Assembly (NCBI GenBank): GCA_029779435.1
Contig: JAKPAM010000010.1
Span: 1-53,761 of the forward strand
Direction: 5' to 3'
DNA from: Pseudomonadota bacterium
GTDB taxonomy: Bacteria > Pseudomonadota > Gammaproteobacteria > Burkholderiales > Burkholderiaceae_E
Length of the DNA: 53,761 nt
Part shown: positions 28,829-38,257 of the stretch, piece after piece
How positions within the stretch are numbered: position 1 is the stretch's first letter
Layout of the letters: each line of letters starts with the position of its first letter
Translations under genes and position numbers: made by a program
The notes under the pieces: generated by a model
Database searches by the model: none
The model's input: only the letters and a program-made list of their open reading frames with translations
Told to the model about the DNA's origin: nothing

Positions 28829-31800
28829 ATGTCCGCTCCTTCCGTGACCTCCGTCCCTGCCGGCATCCCCGAGTATGCCGAGTTGCACTGCGTCACCCAC
28901 TTCTCGTTCCAGCGGGGAGCATCGCATCCGCACGAGCTGATCGCACGTGCCGCCCTGCTCGGCTACCAGGCGCTCGCCATCACCGACGAGTGCTCGGTCG
29001 CCGGAGTCGTCCGCGCCCATCTGGCCGTCAAGGCCTTGCCGGCCGCCGACCTGGCGCTGCGGTTGATCATCGGCGCCGAGTTCCGGTTCCCGGCCCTGCC
29101 TTCCCAGGCTGCCCTCCCCGCTGACGATCTCGCGCGGCGCCCCGCCCGGCTGGTGCTGCTCGCCCGCAACCGCAACGGCTACGGCAACCTGTGCGAACTG
29201 ATCTCGGCGGCCCGGCAGCGTGCGCCCAAGGGTTCGTACCATCTGCTGGCCGACGACCTGGCCCATGGCGTGCCCGATACGACCGCGCTGTTCGTACCCG
29301 ACCCTCATGTCCCGTTGGAGACCTCGCTCGCCCAGGCGCGGTTCATCGGCGAGCGGTTCGCCGGCGCATGCTGGATCGCCGTCACCCGCCTCGTCCACGG
29401 TGACGACGAAGCATGGCTCGAACGGCTGCGTCTCGTATCGCAATGGTCCGGCCTGCCGATGGTCGCCACCGGCGACGTCGAGTTCCACGTCCGGTCGCGC
29501 AAGCGTCTGCAGGACGTGCTGATCGCGGTCCGCGCGCATCGCAGCGTCGCCGATCTCGGGTCAGCCAGCGCTCCCAATGCCGAACAGCATCTGCGCAGCC
29601 GCGTGCGGCTGGGCCATCTGTATCCGCCCGAGCTGTTGGCCGCCACGTTGGAGATCGCCGAGACCTGCCGGTTCTCGCTCGACGAGCTGCAATACGAATA
29701 TCCGGACGAACTGGTGCCCGCAGGCCATACGCCGACGTCCTGGCTCGCTCGTCGCGCGTATGAAGGGCTGGCCGAACGCTATCCGCAAGGCATACCGGAC
29801 AAGGTGCTGGCTCTGCTGGCGCATGAGCTCGAGCTGATCGCCGACATGCGCTACGAGCCTTATTTCCTCACGGTCGCCGATCTCGTCAAGTTCGCCCGCG
29901 ACAAAGGCATCCTGCGCCAGGGGCGCGGGTCGGCGGCCAATTCCGTCGTCTGCTACAGCCTGTTCATCACCGAGGTCGATCCCGACCGCGTCACCGTGCT
30001 GTTCGAACGCTTCCTCAGCAAGGAGCGCAACGAGCCGCCGGACATCGACGTCGACTTCGAGCACCAGCGTCGCGAAGAGGTCATCCAGCACATCTACGAG
30101 AAGTACGGACGGCACCGCGCGGCACTGACCGCCACCGTCATCAGCTATCGCCCGCGTTCGACGATGCGCGACGTCGGCAAGGCGCTGGGCATCGATCCGC
30201 AGCGCATCGACCTGATCGCCCGCTCGCACCAGTGGTGGGACGGCAAGCGGATGACCGCCGCACGGATGGCCGAGCACGGCTTCGATCCCGACTCGCTGCT
30301 CGTGCAGCACTGGGTCGACCTGACCAACCTGCTGCTCGGCTTTCCGCGCCACCTGTCGCAGCATACGGGCGGGTTCGTCATCGCCCGCGACCGGCTGACG
30401 CGTCTCGTGCCGGTCGAGAACGCAGCGATGACCGGGCGCACCGTCATCGAATGGGACAAGGATGATCTCGACGCCCTGCGTCTGCTGAAGGTCGACGTGC
30501 TGGCGCTGGGCATGCTGACCGCGCTGCGCCGGGCGCTGGCGATGATCGGCCAGCGCCGGGGCCTGCCCCAGCCTTTGACGATACCGCAGATCCCGGACGG
30601 CGATCCCGCCACGTTCGCGATGATCCAGCGCGCCGACACGATCGGCGTGTTCCAGATCGAATCACGCGCGCAGATGAGCATGCTGCCGCGGCTGCGACCG
30701 GCCAACTACTACGATCTCGTCATCGAAGTGGCGATCGTGCGGCCCGGACCGATCCAGGGCGGCATGGTCCATCCTTATCTTCGGCGGCGCAGCGGCCTGG
30801 AGCCGTCGACGCTCGAGAACAAAGCCCTGGGCAAGGCGCTGGACCGCACGCTGGGCATTCCGATCTTCCAGGAGCAGGTGATGCAGGTCGCGATGATAGC
30901 GGCCGATTTCAGCCCCGCCGAGGCCGACGCCCTGCGCCGGGCGATGGCCGCATGGAAGCGCAAGGGCGGGCTCGGGCCCTTCAAGGACAAGCTTCAGGAG
31001 CGCATGCTGCGCAAGGGCTACACCCAGGCGTTCGCCGAGCAGATCTTCGCGATGATGGAAGGCTTCGGCGACTACGGTTTTCCGGAGAGCCATGCGGCCA
31101 GCTTCGCGCTGCTCGTCTACGTGTCGAGCTGGATCAAGTGCCACGAGCCGGCGGCCTTCCTGGCCGCGCTGCTGAACAGCCTGCCGATGGGCTTCTATGG
31201 GCCAGCCCAGCTCGTGCGCGATGCGCGCGAGCACGGGGTGCAGGTCCGCCCGGTCGACGTCCTGGCCAGCGAGTGGGAATCGACGCTCGAGGAGATCGGC
31301 ACCGATCCCTGGCCCGCCCCCGACGATCCGCGACGGCTGGCACTGATGCGCACGCCGATCGCCATGAGCGAGGCGGGAGACACCGGCCAATTGCGGGACG
31401 TCAGCCGCTGTCCCGGCGCGGCCCACGCGGCGATCATCGATCCCCGCCCGCAACCGGCCGTGCGCCTGGGCCTGAACCGCATCAAGGGCTTCAATCCGCA
31501 GGCGGCCGAGCGTCTGGTCGCGGCGCGCCAGGCGCGGCGTGCGGCCGGGCATCCGCCGTTCGACAGCGTCGAGGACCTGGCGCGCGCCGCGCGACTGGAT
31601 CGGGCCGATCTCGAACGGCTGGCCAACGCCAATGCGTTGCACGCGCTGGCCGGCCATCGGCATCGCGCGCAATGGGCGGCGGCGGGCCTGGCCCCGCTGC
31701 CGGCGCTGCTATCCGACGCGCGTTTCGACGAAGCCGGCGAAACACCCCCCGAACTGGCGCCCCCCACCGAGGCGCAGCAGATCGTCGCCGACTACCACAG

Positions 31801-32197
31801 CCTGGGCATCCCGATGGGCCGCCATCCGCTGGCACTGCTGCGCCCCGAACTCGATCGCTATGGCGTGCGCCCCGCCCGCTTGCTGCGCGACTATCCGCAC
31901 GGCCGGCTCGCCCGCGCCAGCGGCATCGTCACGCATCGGCAGCGCCCGCAGACCGCCAAGGGCACGGTCTTCGTGACGGTCGAGGACGATACCGGCGCGG
32001 TCAACATCATCGTGCACGCCGACCTCGTCGACACGTATCGCAAGGAACTGCTCGGCGCGCGCCTGATGACGATCTATGGCATCTGGCAGCGTGACGAACG
32101 AACGGGCGGCCAGGTCATGCACCTGGTCGCCCGTCGGCTCGTCGATCATAGCTGGATGCTCGGGCGACTCGATACCCGCAGCCGGGACTTTCATTAG
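28829..32197 (+). CDS. dnaE2: Error-prone DNA polymerase DnaE2
   Basis: C-family polymerase of the SOS mutasome that, with ImuA and ImuB, copies past lesions. The 1122-residue protein has the N-terminal PHP domain ('YAELHCVTHFSFQRGASHP'), a polymerase core with the catalytic acidic motif in 'PPDIDVDFEHQRREEVI', the conserved 'GRGSAANSVVCYSL' and 'FPESHAASFALLVY' blocks, and a C-terminal OB-fold region ending around 'QRDERTGGQVMHLVARRLVD'. This is the DnaE2 rather than replicative DnaE1 pattern and length. A TTG at 28802 is an alternative start but lies nearer the SOS box. It converges on purF. Confidence 0.95.
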   Translation: MSAPSVTSVPAGIPEYAELHCVTHFSFQRGASHPHELIARAALLGYQALAITDECSVAGVVRAHLAVKALPAADLALRLIIGAEFRFPALPSQAALPADDLARRPARLVLLARNRNGYGNLCELISAARQRAPKGSYHLLADDLAHGVPDTTALFVPDPHVPLETSLAQARFIGERFAGACWIAVTRLVHGDDEAWLERLRLVSQWSGLPMVATGDVEFHVRSRKRLQDVLIAVRAHRSVADLGSASAPNAEQHLRSRVRLGHLYPPELLAATLEIAETCRFSLDELQYEYPDELVPAGHTPTSWLARRAYEGLAERYPQGIPDKVLALLAHELELIADMRYEPYFLTVADLVKFARDKGILRQGRGSAANSVVCYSLFITEVDPDRVTVLFERFLSKERNEPPDIDVDFEHQRREEVIQHIYEKYGRHRAALTATVISYRPRSTMRDVGKALGIDPQRIDLIARSHQWWDGKRMTAARMAEHGFDPDSLLVQHWVDLTNLLLGFPRHLSQHTGGFVIARDRLTRLVPVENAAMTGRTVIEWDKDDLDALRLLKVDVLALGMLTALRRALAMIGQRRGLPQPLTIPQIPDGDPATFAMIQRADTIGVFQIESRAQMSMLPRLRPANYYDLVIEVAIVRPGPIQGGMVHPYLRRRSGLEPSTLENKALGKALDRTLGIPIFQEQVMQVAMIAADFSPAEADALRRAMAAWKRKGGLGPFKDKLQERMLRKGYTQAFAEQIFAMMEGFGDYGFPESHAASFALLVYVSSWIKCHEPAAFLAALLNSLPMGFYGPAQLVRDAREHGVQVRPVDVLASEWESTLEEIGTDPWPAPDDPRRLALMRTPIAMSEAGDTGQLRDVSRCPGAAHAAIIDPRPQPAVRLGLNRIKGFNPQAAERLVAARQARRAAGHPPFDSVEDLARAARLDRADLERLANANALHALAGHRHRAQWAAAGLAPLPALLSDARFDEAGETPPELAPPTEAQQIVADYHSLGIPMGRHPLALLRPELDRYGVRPARLLRDYPHGRLARASGIVTHRQRPQTAKGTVFVTVEDDTGAVNIIVHADLVDTYRKELLGARLMTIYGIWQRDERTGGQVMHLVARRLVDHSWMLGRLDTRSRDFH

Positions 32198-32234
32198 CGC
32201 TCGATGCGGATTCGATCCCGGGGTGAACAGACCC

Positions 32235-32251
32235 GGCGCGCGATCCGCGCC
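32235..32251. terminator. Short hairpin between dnaE2 and purF
   Basis: Six-base arms GGCGCG and CGCGCC with a five-base loop, between convergent stops. No T-run, so only a weak candidate for a bidirectional terminator. Confidence 0.3.
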
Positions 32252-32254
32252 TGC

Positions 32255-33781
32255 TCAATCCGCCATCGTCGACAGTTGCAGGTTCAACTGGTTGCGGCCA
32301 CGCCCGTCTTCGCTGGGCGGCCCGCCCCGCTCGCGCTCCGATTCGAGCAGATTCAGGTAATCGGCAGTGATGTCGCCGGTCACGTAGCAGCCATCGAAGC
32401 ACGACGACTCGAAGCGCTTGAGCGCGGGGTTCAGGTCGCTGACCGCGCGCGTCAGGTCGGCGACCTGTTGGTAGACCAGCGCATCGGCGCCGATCGCGCG
32501 GCGAATCTCGTCATCGCTGCGGCCGTGCGCGATCAGTTCGCTTCGCGTCGGCATGTCGATGCCATAGACGTTCGGAAAACGCACCGGCGGGGCCGCCGAA
32601 GCGAAGAACACCTTGTTGGCGCCCGAATCGCGCGCCATCTGCACGATCTCCTGCGAGGTCGTGCCCCGCACGATCGAATCATCGACCAGCAGCACGTTCT
32701 TGCCCTTGAACTCGACGCTCATCGCATTGAGCTTCTGCCGGACCGATTTCTTGCGCACCGCCTGGCCGGGCATGATGAACGTACGGCCGACATAGCGATT
32801 CTTGATGAACCCTTCGCGGTAGTTCAGGCCGAGCATCATCGCCAGTTGCATCGCCGACGGACGCGACGTGTCGGGAATCGGCATCACGACGTCGATCTCG
32901 CCGTGCGGCAGCTCGGACGCGATCCGCTCGGCCAGCGTCTCGCCCATTTTCAGGCGCGCCGCATAGACCGAGACCCCATCGAGCACCGAATCCGGGCGCG
33001 CGAAGTACACGTACTCGAACATGCACGGATTGAGCGTCGGATTCGGCGCGCACTGCTGGGCATGCATCCGGTGATCGACGTCGATGAACACCGCCTCGCC
33101 CGGCGCGATGTCGCGCAGCAGGCGAAAGCCCAAGCCTTCGAGCGCCACCGACTCCGAGGCGATCAGGTATTCGGTCCCGCGATCGGTCTCGGCCACACCC
33201 AGGCACAATGGCCGGATGCCGAACGGATCCCGGAATCCGACGACCCCATAGCCGGCGATCTCGGCCACCACGGCATAAGCGCCGCGCACTCGCCGGTGGA
33301 CGCCGCTGACCGCCTTGAAGATCGTCTGCGGATCGAGCGACACGCCGACCGCCGCCGCCTGCAGTTCGTTGGCGAATACGTTCAGCAGCACTTCGGAATC
33401 CGACGCGGTGTTGATGTGGCGCCGATCACGCCGGAACATCTCTTCGGTCAACTGCGCCGAGTTGGTCAGGTTGCCGTTGTGCGCGAGCATGATGCCGAAC
33501 GGCGCGTTCACGTAGAACGGCTGCGCCTCTTCGGAATCATTGGACGAACCGGCCGTCGGGTACCGGACGTGCGCGATCCCCGATCCACCGGGCAAGTCGC
33601 GCATGTTGCGCGTACGAAAGACGTCGCGCACCAGGCCGCTGCCCTTGTGCAGGCGGAACTGGCTGCCATAGCCGGTCGCGATGCCCGCTGCATCCTGGCC
33701 GCGGTGCTGCAGCAGCAACAGGCCGTCGTACAGCAGTTGATTGACCGGATGGCGGGAAACGACTCCGATGATTCCGCACAT
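32255..33781 (-). CDS. purF: Amidophosphoribosyltransferase
   Basis: First committed enzyme of purine synthesis, making phosphoribosylamine from PRPP and glutamine. The 508-residue protein begins 'MCGIIGVVS', so Cys2 becomes the N-terminal nucleophile after Met removal. The PRPP-binding motif is '[14 protein letters not shown]', and '[10 protein letters not shown]' is conserved. The ATG at 33781 is fixed by the Cys2 rule; the longer open frame to 33856 is not real. It ends the accD-folC-dedD-cvpA-purF string, 87 bases after cvpA. Confidence 0.97.
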   Translation of the reverse strand: MCGIIGVVSRHPVNQLLYDGLLLLQHRGQDAAGIATGYGSQFRLHKGSGLVRDVFRTRNMRDLPGGSGIAHVRYPTAGSSNDSEEAQPFYVNAPFGIMLAHNGNLTNSAQLTEEMFRRDRRHINTASDSEVLLNVFANELQAAAVGVSLDPQTIFKAVSGVHRRVRGAYAVVAEIAGYGVVGFRDPFGIRPLCLGVAETDRGTEYLIASESVALEGLGFRLLRDIAPGEAVFIDVDHRMHAQQCAPNPTLNPCMFEYVYFARPDSVLDGVSVYAARLKMGETLAERIASELPHGEIDVVMPIPDTSRPSAMQLAMMLGLNYREGFIKNRYVGRTFIMPGQAVRKKSVRQKLNAMSVEFKGKNVLLVDDSIVRGTTSQEIVQMARDSGANKVFFASAAPPVRFPNVYGIDMPTRSELIAHGRSDDEIRRAIGADALVYQQVADLTRAVSDLNPALKRFESSCFDGCYVTGDITADYLNLLESERERGGPPSEDGRGRNQLNLQLSTMAD

Positions 33782-33868
33782 AAGCGCCTCTTGATTCGCG
33801 ACCGAACGCGTCAGACGGTTGCGGCGGCTCCGCACCCCGGCGGGGCGAGACGCCACGGCCTGTTCACA

Positions 33869-34351
33869 CTAAGCTTGCCGCAGCCCCGTCATGTTCGGGG
33901 GCAGATACGGTTCGAGCCATCGCCACGTCTGCTCGAGCACCGGCCGGCACAGCGCCTGCTGAAACGACGGTTGTTGATCCAGGCCCGAAAGCCGGGCCGC
34001 GACCACCGCCAACGCAATGAATATCGCCGCACGCGCAACGCCGAGCGCCGCGCCGAGAAGCCTGTCCAGTCCGCCCAGCCCCACCGCCTTCAGGCGGTTG
34101 GCCAGCCATTTTCCGATCAAGCGCACGATCACGAAGATGCCGAGGAACAGCAGCACGGCGACGACCCACGCATGCGCCTGCATCGACAGCGCCTGGACCG
34201 CATCACCCAGCAGGAGGGTCGTCCCGACGACGGCGCAGATCCAGGCGGCCAGCGCGAATACCGTGCGGACCAGCCCCCGGAACATCCCGAAGCCGACCGA
34301 CAGCAACACGACGAGGCCGACGAAGTAGTCCCAGCCGGTCAGCAACGACAT
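33869..34351 (-). CDS. cvpA: CvpA family membrane protein
   Basis: Inner-membrane protein of 160 residues with four hydrophobic segments ('DYFVGLVVLLSVGFGMFRGL', then 'VFALAAWICAVVGTTLLLG', 'AWVVAVLLFLGIFVIVRLI' and 'AAIFIALAVVAARL'). CvpA is needed for colicin V production in E. coli and affects envelope integrity, and it conventionally precedes purF. The conserved start 'WDYFVGLVVLLSVGFGMFRG' is present. Its exact biochemical role is unresolved. Confidence 0.93.
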   Translation of the reverse strand: MSLLTGWDYFVGLVVLLSVGFGMFRGLVRTVFALAAWICAVVGTTLLLGDAVQALSMQAHAWVVAVLLFLGIFVIVRLIGKWLANRLKAVGLGGLDRLLGAALGVARAAIFIALAVVAARLSGLDQQPSFQQALCRPVLEQTWRWLEPYLPPNMTGLRQA

Positions 34352-34373
34352 GACGACGCCGTCCGCTGCCGCG

Positions 34374-35213
34374 TCACGGCGCGATCAGCGCTGAATCGAT
34401 GCCCACGAGCTTCAACTGCCCGCGCGCCTGTTCCGCCTCTTCGCGCGTGGGGAACGGCCCGACCCGCACCCGGATCCTGTCGCCTTGGTTGGTGCGCACT
34501 TTTTCGGTGAAGACCGAGAGTCCGGCCGCCTTGACCTTGTCGGCCTGCTCGTTGGCACCCCGCTCGCTGGCGAACGCGCCGATCTGCAGCACATAGCGCT
34601 TGGTGTCGGCGGGCGCCCCCGCCTTGGCCTGCTTGGTCGCCTGCGCCTTGTCGGCGGCGGCCTTGGCCGCAGCAGCCTTGTCGGCCGCTGCCTTTTCCGC
34701 TGCGGCCTTCGCAGCGGCGGCTTTGTCCGCTGCGACTTTATCGGCGGCAGCCTTGTCCGCCGCGGCTTTGTCCGCCGCGGCCTTGGCCGGCGCGCTACCC
34801 TTGCCCACGCCGGTTCCGGCTTCACCGGCTTTCGGCGACGCCCCCTTGCCGGGCTCAGCCGCGGCCGGCGCCCGAGAATCGGTGGAAGCCGCCGGCGAAT
34901 CGGCCGGCTTCGGATCGACCAGCGGCGGCAGGCCTCGCGACAGGTCGTCCCGCGCCGAGCCCGAGCCGGACGCCGCGCCTGTTCCGTCGAGCGACAGATC
35001 GCCGGGACGCGGCGTCAGCGGGGTATCACGGGAAGGGATGTCGACCTGGATGTCCGCCGGGCGTTGCCGGGGTTCCGCATCGAACAGCAGCGGCAGCGCG
35101 ATCGCCGCGGCCAGGCACAGCGCCGCGGCGCCGACCAGGCGCCGACGGGCGCGCTTCTTTTGGGGTAAAGCCGGATCCTGCGTCGCGGAGCGACTTTCGG
35201 AAGCTTGGGTCAT
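34374..35213 (-). CDS. SPOR-domain protein (DedD-like)
   Basis: A 279-residue bitopic protein whose periplasmic SPOR domain should bind denuded septal peptidoglycan. A cytoplasmic start leads to a transmembrane helix at about residues 25-45 ('LVGAAALCLAAAIALPLLF'). A disordered Pro/Ser/Ala stretch follows, then a TolA-like Lys/Ala repeat (KAAADKAAA units), and the C-terminal SPOR domain ('RYVLQIGAFASERGANEQAD'...'RIRVRVGPFPTREEAEQA'). Its position between folC and cvpA matches dedD of E. coli, but the Lys/Ala linker is longer than usual. Confidence 0.88.
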   Translation of the reverse strand: MTQASESRSATQDPALPQKKRARRRLVGAAALCLAAAIALPLLFDAEPRQRPADIQVDIPSRDTPLTPRPGDLSLDGTGAASGSGSARDDLSRGLPPLVDPKPADSPAASTDSRAPAAAEPGKGASPKAGEAGTGVGKGSAPAKAAADKAAADKAAADKVAADKAAAAKAAAEKAAADKAAAAKAAADKAQATKQAKAGAPADTKRYVLQIGAFASERGANEQADKVKAAGLSVFTEKVRTNQGDRIRVRVGPFPTREEAEQARGQLKLVGIDSALIAP

Positions 35214-35240
35214 CGAGCTTGACGAATCAAAGCGGTGGAG

Positions 35241-36536
35241 TCAGGTCCGCTCTCGCGTGGCGAGGACGTCGGAAACAGTCAGGAAAGACCCGAAGACGAC
35301 GATTCTATCATTCTCGGCCACCTCGATCCGCGCTTGTGCCAGCGCTTGCGACGGCGACGCAAAAGTCTCGATCCGATGATCCTTGTCCGCAACGATGCCC
35401 GCCGCCGCCAGCCGCTGGCGAAGCGCTTCGGCCGACAGTCCCCGCGGCCCGGGCAGATCGCAGAGGAACCAGTGATCGATCCGGCTCTTCAGCGGCGCGA
35501 CCGCGGCTTCGACGTCCTTGTCGCTCAGCATTCCGAACACGGCCCACGTGTACGGAAAGAAGCCCATGTTGTCGAGATTGGCCGCCAGATGGGCCAGCGC
35601 GTGCGGATTGTGCGCGACGTCGAGCACGACGCTGGGGCGCCCGGGCAGCACCTGGAAGCGCCCGGGCAGCGATACCGATGCGAGCCCGAGCCGGACCGCC
35701 TGCGCGGGCACCGGCAGCAGCGACTTCAAGGCTTCGAGCGCCGCGAGCACGCCCGAAGCGTTCAGCAACTGGTTGGCCCCGCGCAACGCCGGATAAGCGA
35801 GGCTGTTGCGGCGCTGCGCGCGGCCGCCGTACGACCATTGCTGGCGGTCGCCGGCATAGTTGAAATCGCGGCCGAACAGCCACAGGTCGGCGCCGATCTG
35901 TTGCGCGTAATCGATCAGCGATTGCGGGGGCTGCGGATCCGAGCAGATCGCCGGCCGGCCGGGACGGTAGATGTGGGCCTTCTCCCAGCCGATCTTCTCG
36001 CGCGTGTCGCCGAGGAATTCCGTGTGATCGATGTCGATCGACGTCACGATCGCGCAATCGGCATCGATCAGGTTGACCGCGTCCAGGCGCCCGCCCAACC
36101 CGACTTCGAGGATCACGACGTCCAGCGACGATTGCGCGAACAGCCGCAGGATCGCCAGCGTGGTGAACTCGAAGTACGTCAACGAGACCGCGCCGCGCGC
36201 CGCCTCGACGGCCGCCAGTTGCTCGACGAGCTGCTGATCGGTCGCCGGCCGGCCTTCGACCCGCGCCCGCTCGTTGAAATCGACCAGATGCGGCGACGTG
36301 TACAGGCCAACGCGATAACCGGCGCTGGCCAGGATCGCTTCGAGCAGCGCGCAGGTCGACCCCTTGCCGTTGGTCCCGCCCACCGTGATGACCGGGCAGT
36401 CCAGACGCAGGCCGAGCGCGTCGGCGACCCGCCGGACACGGTCGAGCCCCAGCTCGATGACCTGCGGGTGCAGCGACTCGACGTAGCCGAGCCACTGCGC
36501 GAGCGACGATTGCGGATCGGGGATGCCGGAGGCCAC
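35241..36536 (-). CDS. folC: Folylpolyglutamate/dihydrofolate synthase
   Basis: Bifunctional Mur-ligase-family enzyme that makes dihydrofolate from dihydropteroate and adds glutamates to folates. The 431-residue protein has the ATP-binding loop 'GGTNGKGSTCALL' and the block 'VILEVGLGGRLDAVN', then 'SIDIDHTEFLGDT' and 'DVAHNPHA'. It sits between accD and the dedD-like gene, with six bases to accD and 27 to the next, so it is operonic. Confidence 0.96.
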   Translation of the reverse strand: MASGIPDPQSSLAQWLGYVESLHPQVIELGLDRVRRVADALGLRLDCPVITVGGTNGKGSTCALLEAILASAGYRVGLYTSPHLVDFNERARVEGRPATDQQLVEQLAAVEAARGAVSLTYFEFTTLAILRLFAQSSLDVVILEVGLGGRLDAVNLIDADCAIVTSIDIDHTEFLGDTREKIGWEKAHIYRPGRPAICSDPQPPQSLIDYAQQIGADLWLFGRDFNYAGDRQQWSYGGRAQRRNSLAYPALRGANQLLNASGVLAALEALKSLLPVPAQAVRLGLASVSLPGRFQVLPGRPSVVLDVAHNPHALAHLAANLDNMGFFPYTWAVFGMLSDKDVEAAVAPLKSRIDHWFLCDLPGPRGLSAEALRQRLAAAGIVADKDHRIETFASPSQALAQARIEVAENDRIVVFGSFLTVSDVLATRERT

Positions 36537-36542
36537 GGCGGA

Positions 36543-37412
36543 TCAGGCCACCGATTCGCTGGGCTGGCGCAGCAGCAGCGCGAGCAGCCGCGCGATCTCG
36601 TCGCGCATCTGGCGTCGATCGACGATCATGTCGATCGCGCCCTTCTCGAGCAGGAACTCGGCGCGCTGGAACCCTTCGGGCAGCTTCTCGCGGATCGTCT
36701 GCTCGATCACACGCGGGCCGGCGAAGCCGACCAGCGCCCGCGGCTCGGCCATCACGACATCGCCCAGGAAACAGAAGCTGGCCGATACCCCGCCCATCGT
36801 CGGATCGGTCAGTACCGATAGGTACGGCAGCCGCTTTTCGGACAGGCGCGTCAGCATCGCCGTCGTCTTGGACATCTGCAGCAGCGAGAACAGCCCCTCC
36901 TGCATCCGCGCGCCGCCCGAGGCGGCGATCGAGATGAACGGCACCTTCTGCTCGATCGCCGTCGCGACGCCGCGCACGAAGCGTTCGCCGACGACCGCGC
37001 CCATCGAGCCGCTCATGAACTCATAAGCGAAGCACGCGACGACCACGGGGATCGTGCGGATCGCGCCGCCCATGACGACCATTCCGTCCGTCTCTTCGGT
37101 CTCGTCGAGCGCGCTTTGCAGCCGCTCGGAATACTTGCGGCTGTCCTTGAACTTCAGCGCATCGACCGGCAGCACTTCCTGCCCGATCTCGTAGCGCCCC
37201 TCGGCATCGAGCAGGGTATCGAGCCGCTTGCGGGCCGTGATGCGCAGGTGATGGTCACACTTCGGGCACACGTTCTGGTTCGCGTCCAGATCGCCGCCAT
37301 ACAGCACGGCGTCGCAGGCCGGGCACTTGACCCACAGGCCTTCGGGAACCTTCTTGGCGCCTCCCGCCGCACGTTGAATCCGGGGCGGCAGCAGCTTGTC
37401 CAACCAACTCAT
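36543..37412 (-). CDS. accD: Acetyl-CoA carboxylase carboxyltransferase beta subunit
   Basis: Beta subunit of the carboxyltransferase half-reaction that makes malonyl-CoA for fatty-acid synthesis. The 289-residue protein has the zinc ribbon in 'KCPACD' and 'CPKCDHHLRI' near residues 28-53, and the crotonase-like core with 'ASGGARMQEG' and 'DPTMGGVSASF'. The ATG at 37412 is chosen to match the family start 'MSWLDKLLPP'; the frame is open upstream without similarity. It follows trpA by 22 bases, the usual trpA-accD-folC order. Confidence 0.97.
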   Translation of the reverse strand: MSWLDKLLPPRIQRAAGGAKKVPEGLWVKCPACDAVLYGGDLDANQNVCPKCDHHLRITARKRLDTLLDAEGRYEIGQEVLPVDALKFKDSRKYSERLQSALDETEETDGMVVMGGAIRTIPVVVACFAYEFMSGSMGAVVGERFVRGVATAIEQKVPFISIAASGGARMQEGLFSLLQMSKTTAMLTRLSEKRLPYLSVLTDPTMGGVSASFCFLGDVVMAEPRALVGFAGPRVIEQTIREKLPEGFQRAEFLLEKGAIDMIVDRRQMRDEIARLLALLLRQPSESVA

Positions 37413-37434
37413 CGATGAAATGCTCCAATGACGA

Positions 37435-38247
37435 TCAACGCGACGCGCCGATCGAATCGAGTGCCTGACGGATCTCGGCGATGAACGCACCGGCGCGGAC
37501 CGCGACGCCGGCGGGATCGCCGTCCTGCATGACCTGGATCATCCGCGTGCCGATGATCACGCCATCGGCCGCGACGCCGATCGACTGCGCGGTCTGCGCA
37601 TCGCGGATGCCGAACCCGACGCACACCGGCAGCGGCGTCTTCGCCTTGAGCATCGCGACGCGGTCGACGACCTCGCGGGGATCGAGCGTGCCGCCGGTGA
37701 TGCCGGTCAGCGAGACGTAGTAGACGTAGCCGCGCGCCATCCGCATGACGTTGTCGACGCGCTCGGGCGTGGACGTGGGCGACAGCAGGAAGATCAGGTC
37801 CAGCCCGGCGGCCTTGGCGGCGGCGTCGAACGGGGCGGCTTCCTCGGGGGGATAGTCGACGACGATCAGGCCATCGACGCCGGCCTTGGCCGCCGTCTCG
37901 ACGAAGGTATCGACGCCCATCCGTTCGATCGGGTTCGCATACCCCATCAGCACGATCGGCGTACCCGCGTCGTCGCGGCGGAACTCGGCGACGTAGCCGA
38001 GCACGGCGCGCAGCGACACCCGCTGCGCCAGCGCGATCTCGTTGGCGCGCTGGATCACCGGCCCATCGGCCATCGGATCGGAGAACGGCACGCCGAGTTC
38101 GATGACGTCGGCGCCGGCGCGCACCATCGCGTGCATCGTCGGCACGGTGTCGGCGGGCGTCGGGAAGCCCGACGTGATGTACGGGATCAGCGCCTTGCGG
38201 CCGGCACCGGCCAGCCGTTCGAAAGTACGAGCAATACGGGAAGTCAT
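37435..38247 (-). CDS. trpA: Tryptophan synthase alpha subunit
   Basis: Cleaves indole-3-glycerol phosphate to indole and glyceraldehyde 3-phosphate; indole then passes to TrpB. The 270-residue TIM barrel has the catalytic Glu and Asp in 'VIELGVPFSDPMADGPVIQ' and the flexible loop region 'YYVSLTGITGG'. It lies ten bases downstream of trpB and upstream of accD. Confidence 0.97.
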   Translation of the reverse strand: MTSRIARTFERLAGAGRKALIPYITSGFPTPADTVPTMHAMVRAGADVIELGVPFSDPMADGPVIQRANEIALAQRVSLRAVLGYVAEFRRDDAGTPIVLMGYANPIERMGVDTFVETAAKAGVDGLIVVDYPPEEAAPFDAAAKAAGLDLIFLLSPTSTPERVDNVMRMARGYVYYVSLTGITGGTLDPREVVDRVAMLKAKTPLPVCVGFGIRDAQTAQSIGVAADGVIIGTRMIQVMQDGDPAGVAVRAGAFIAEIRQALDSIGASR

Positions 38248-38257
38248 GGTCGCCGAA

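Noticed and set aside
32255..33856. Longer purF start
   Set aside because: PurF needs Cys2 as nucleophile, which fixes the start at 33781.
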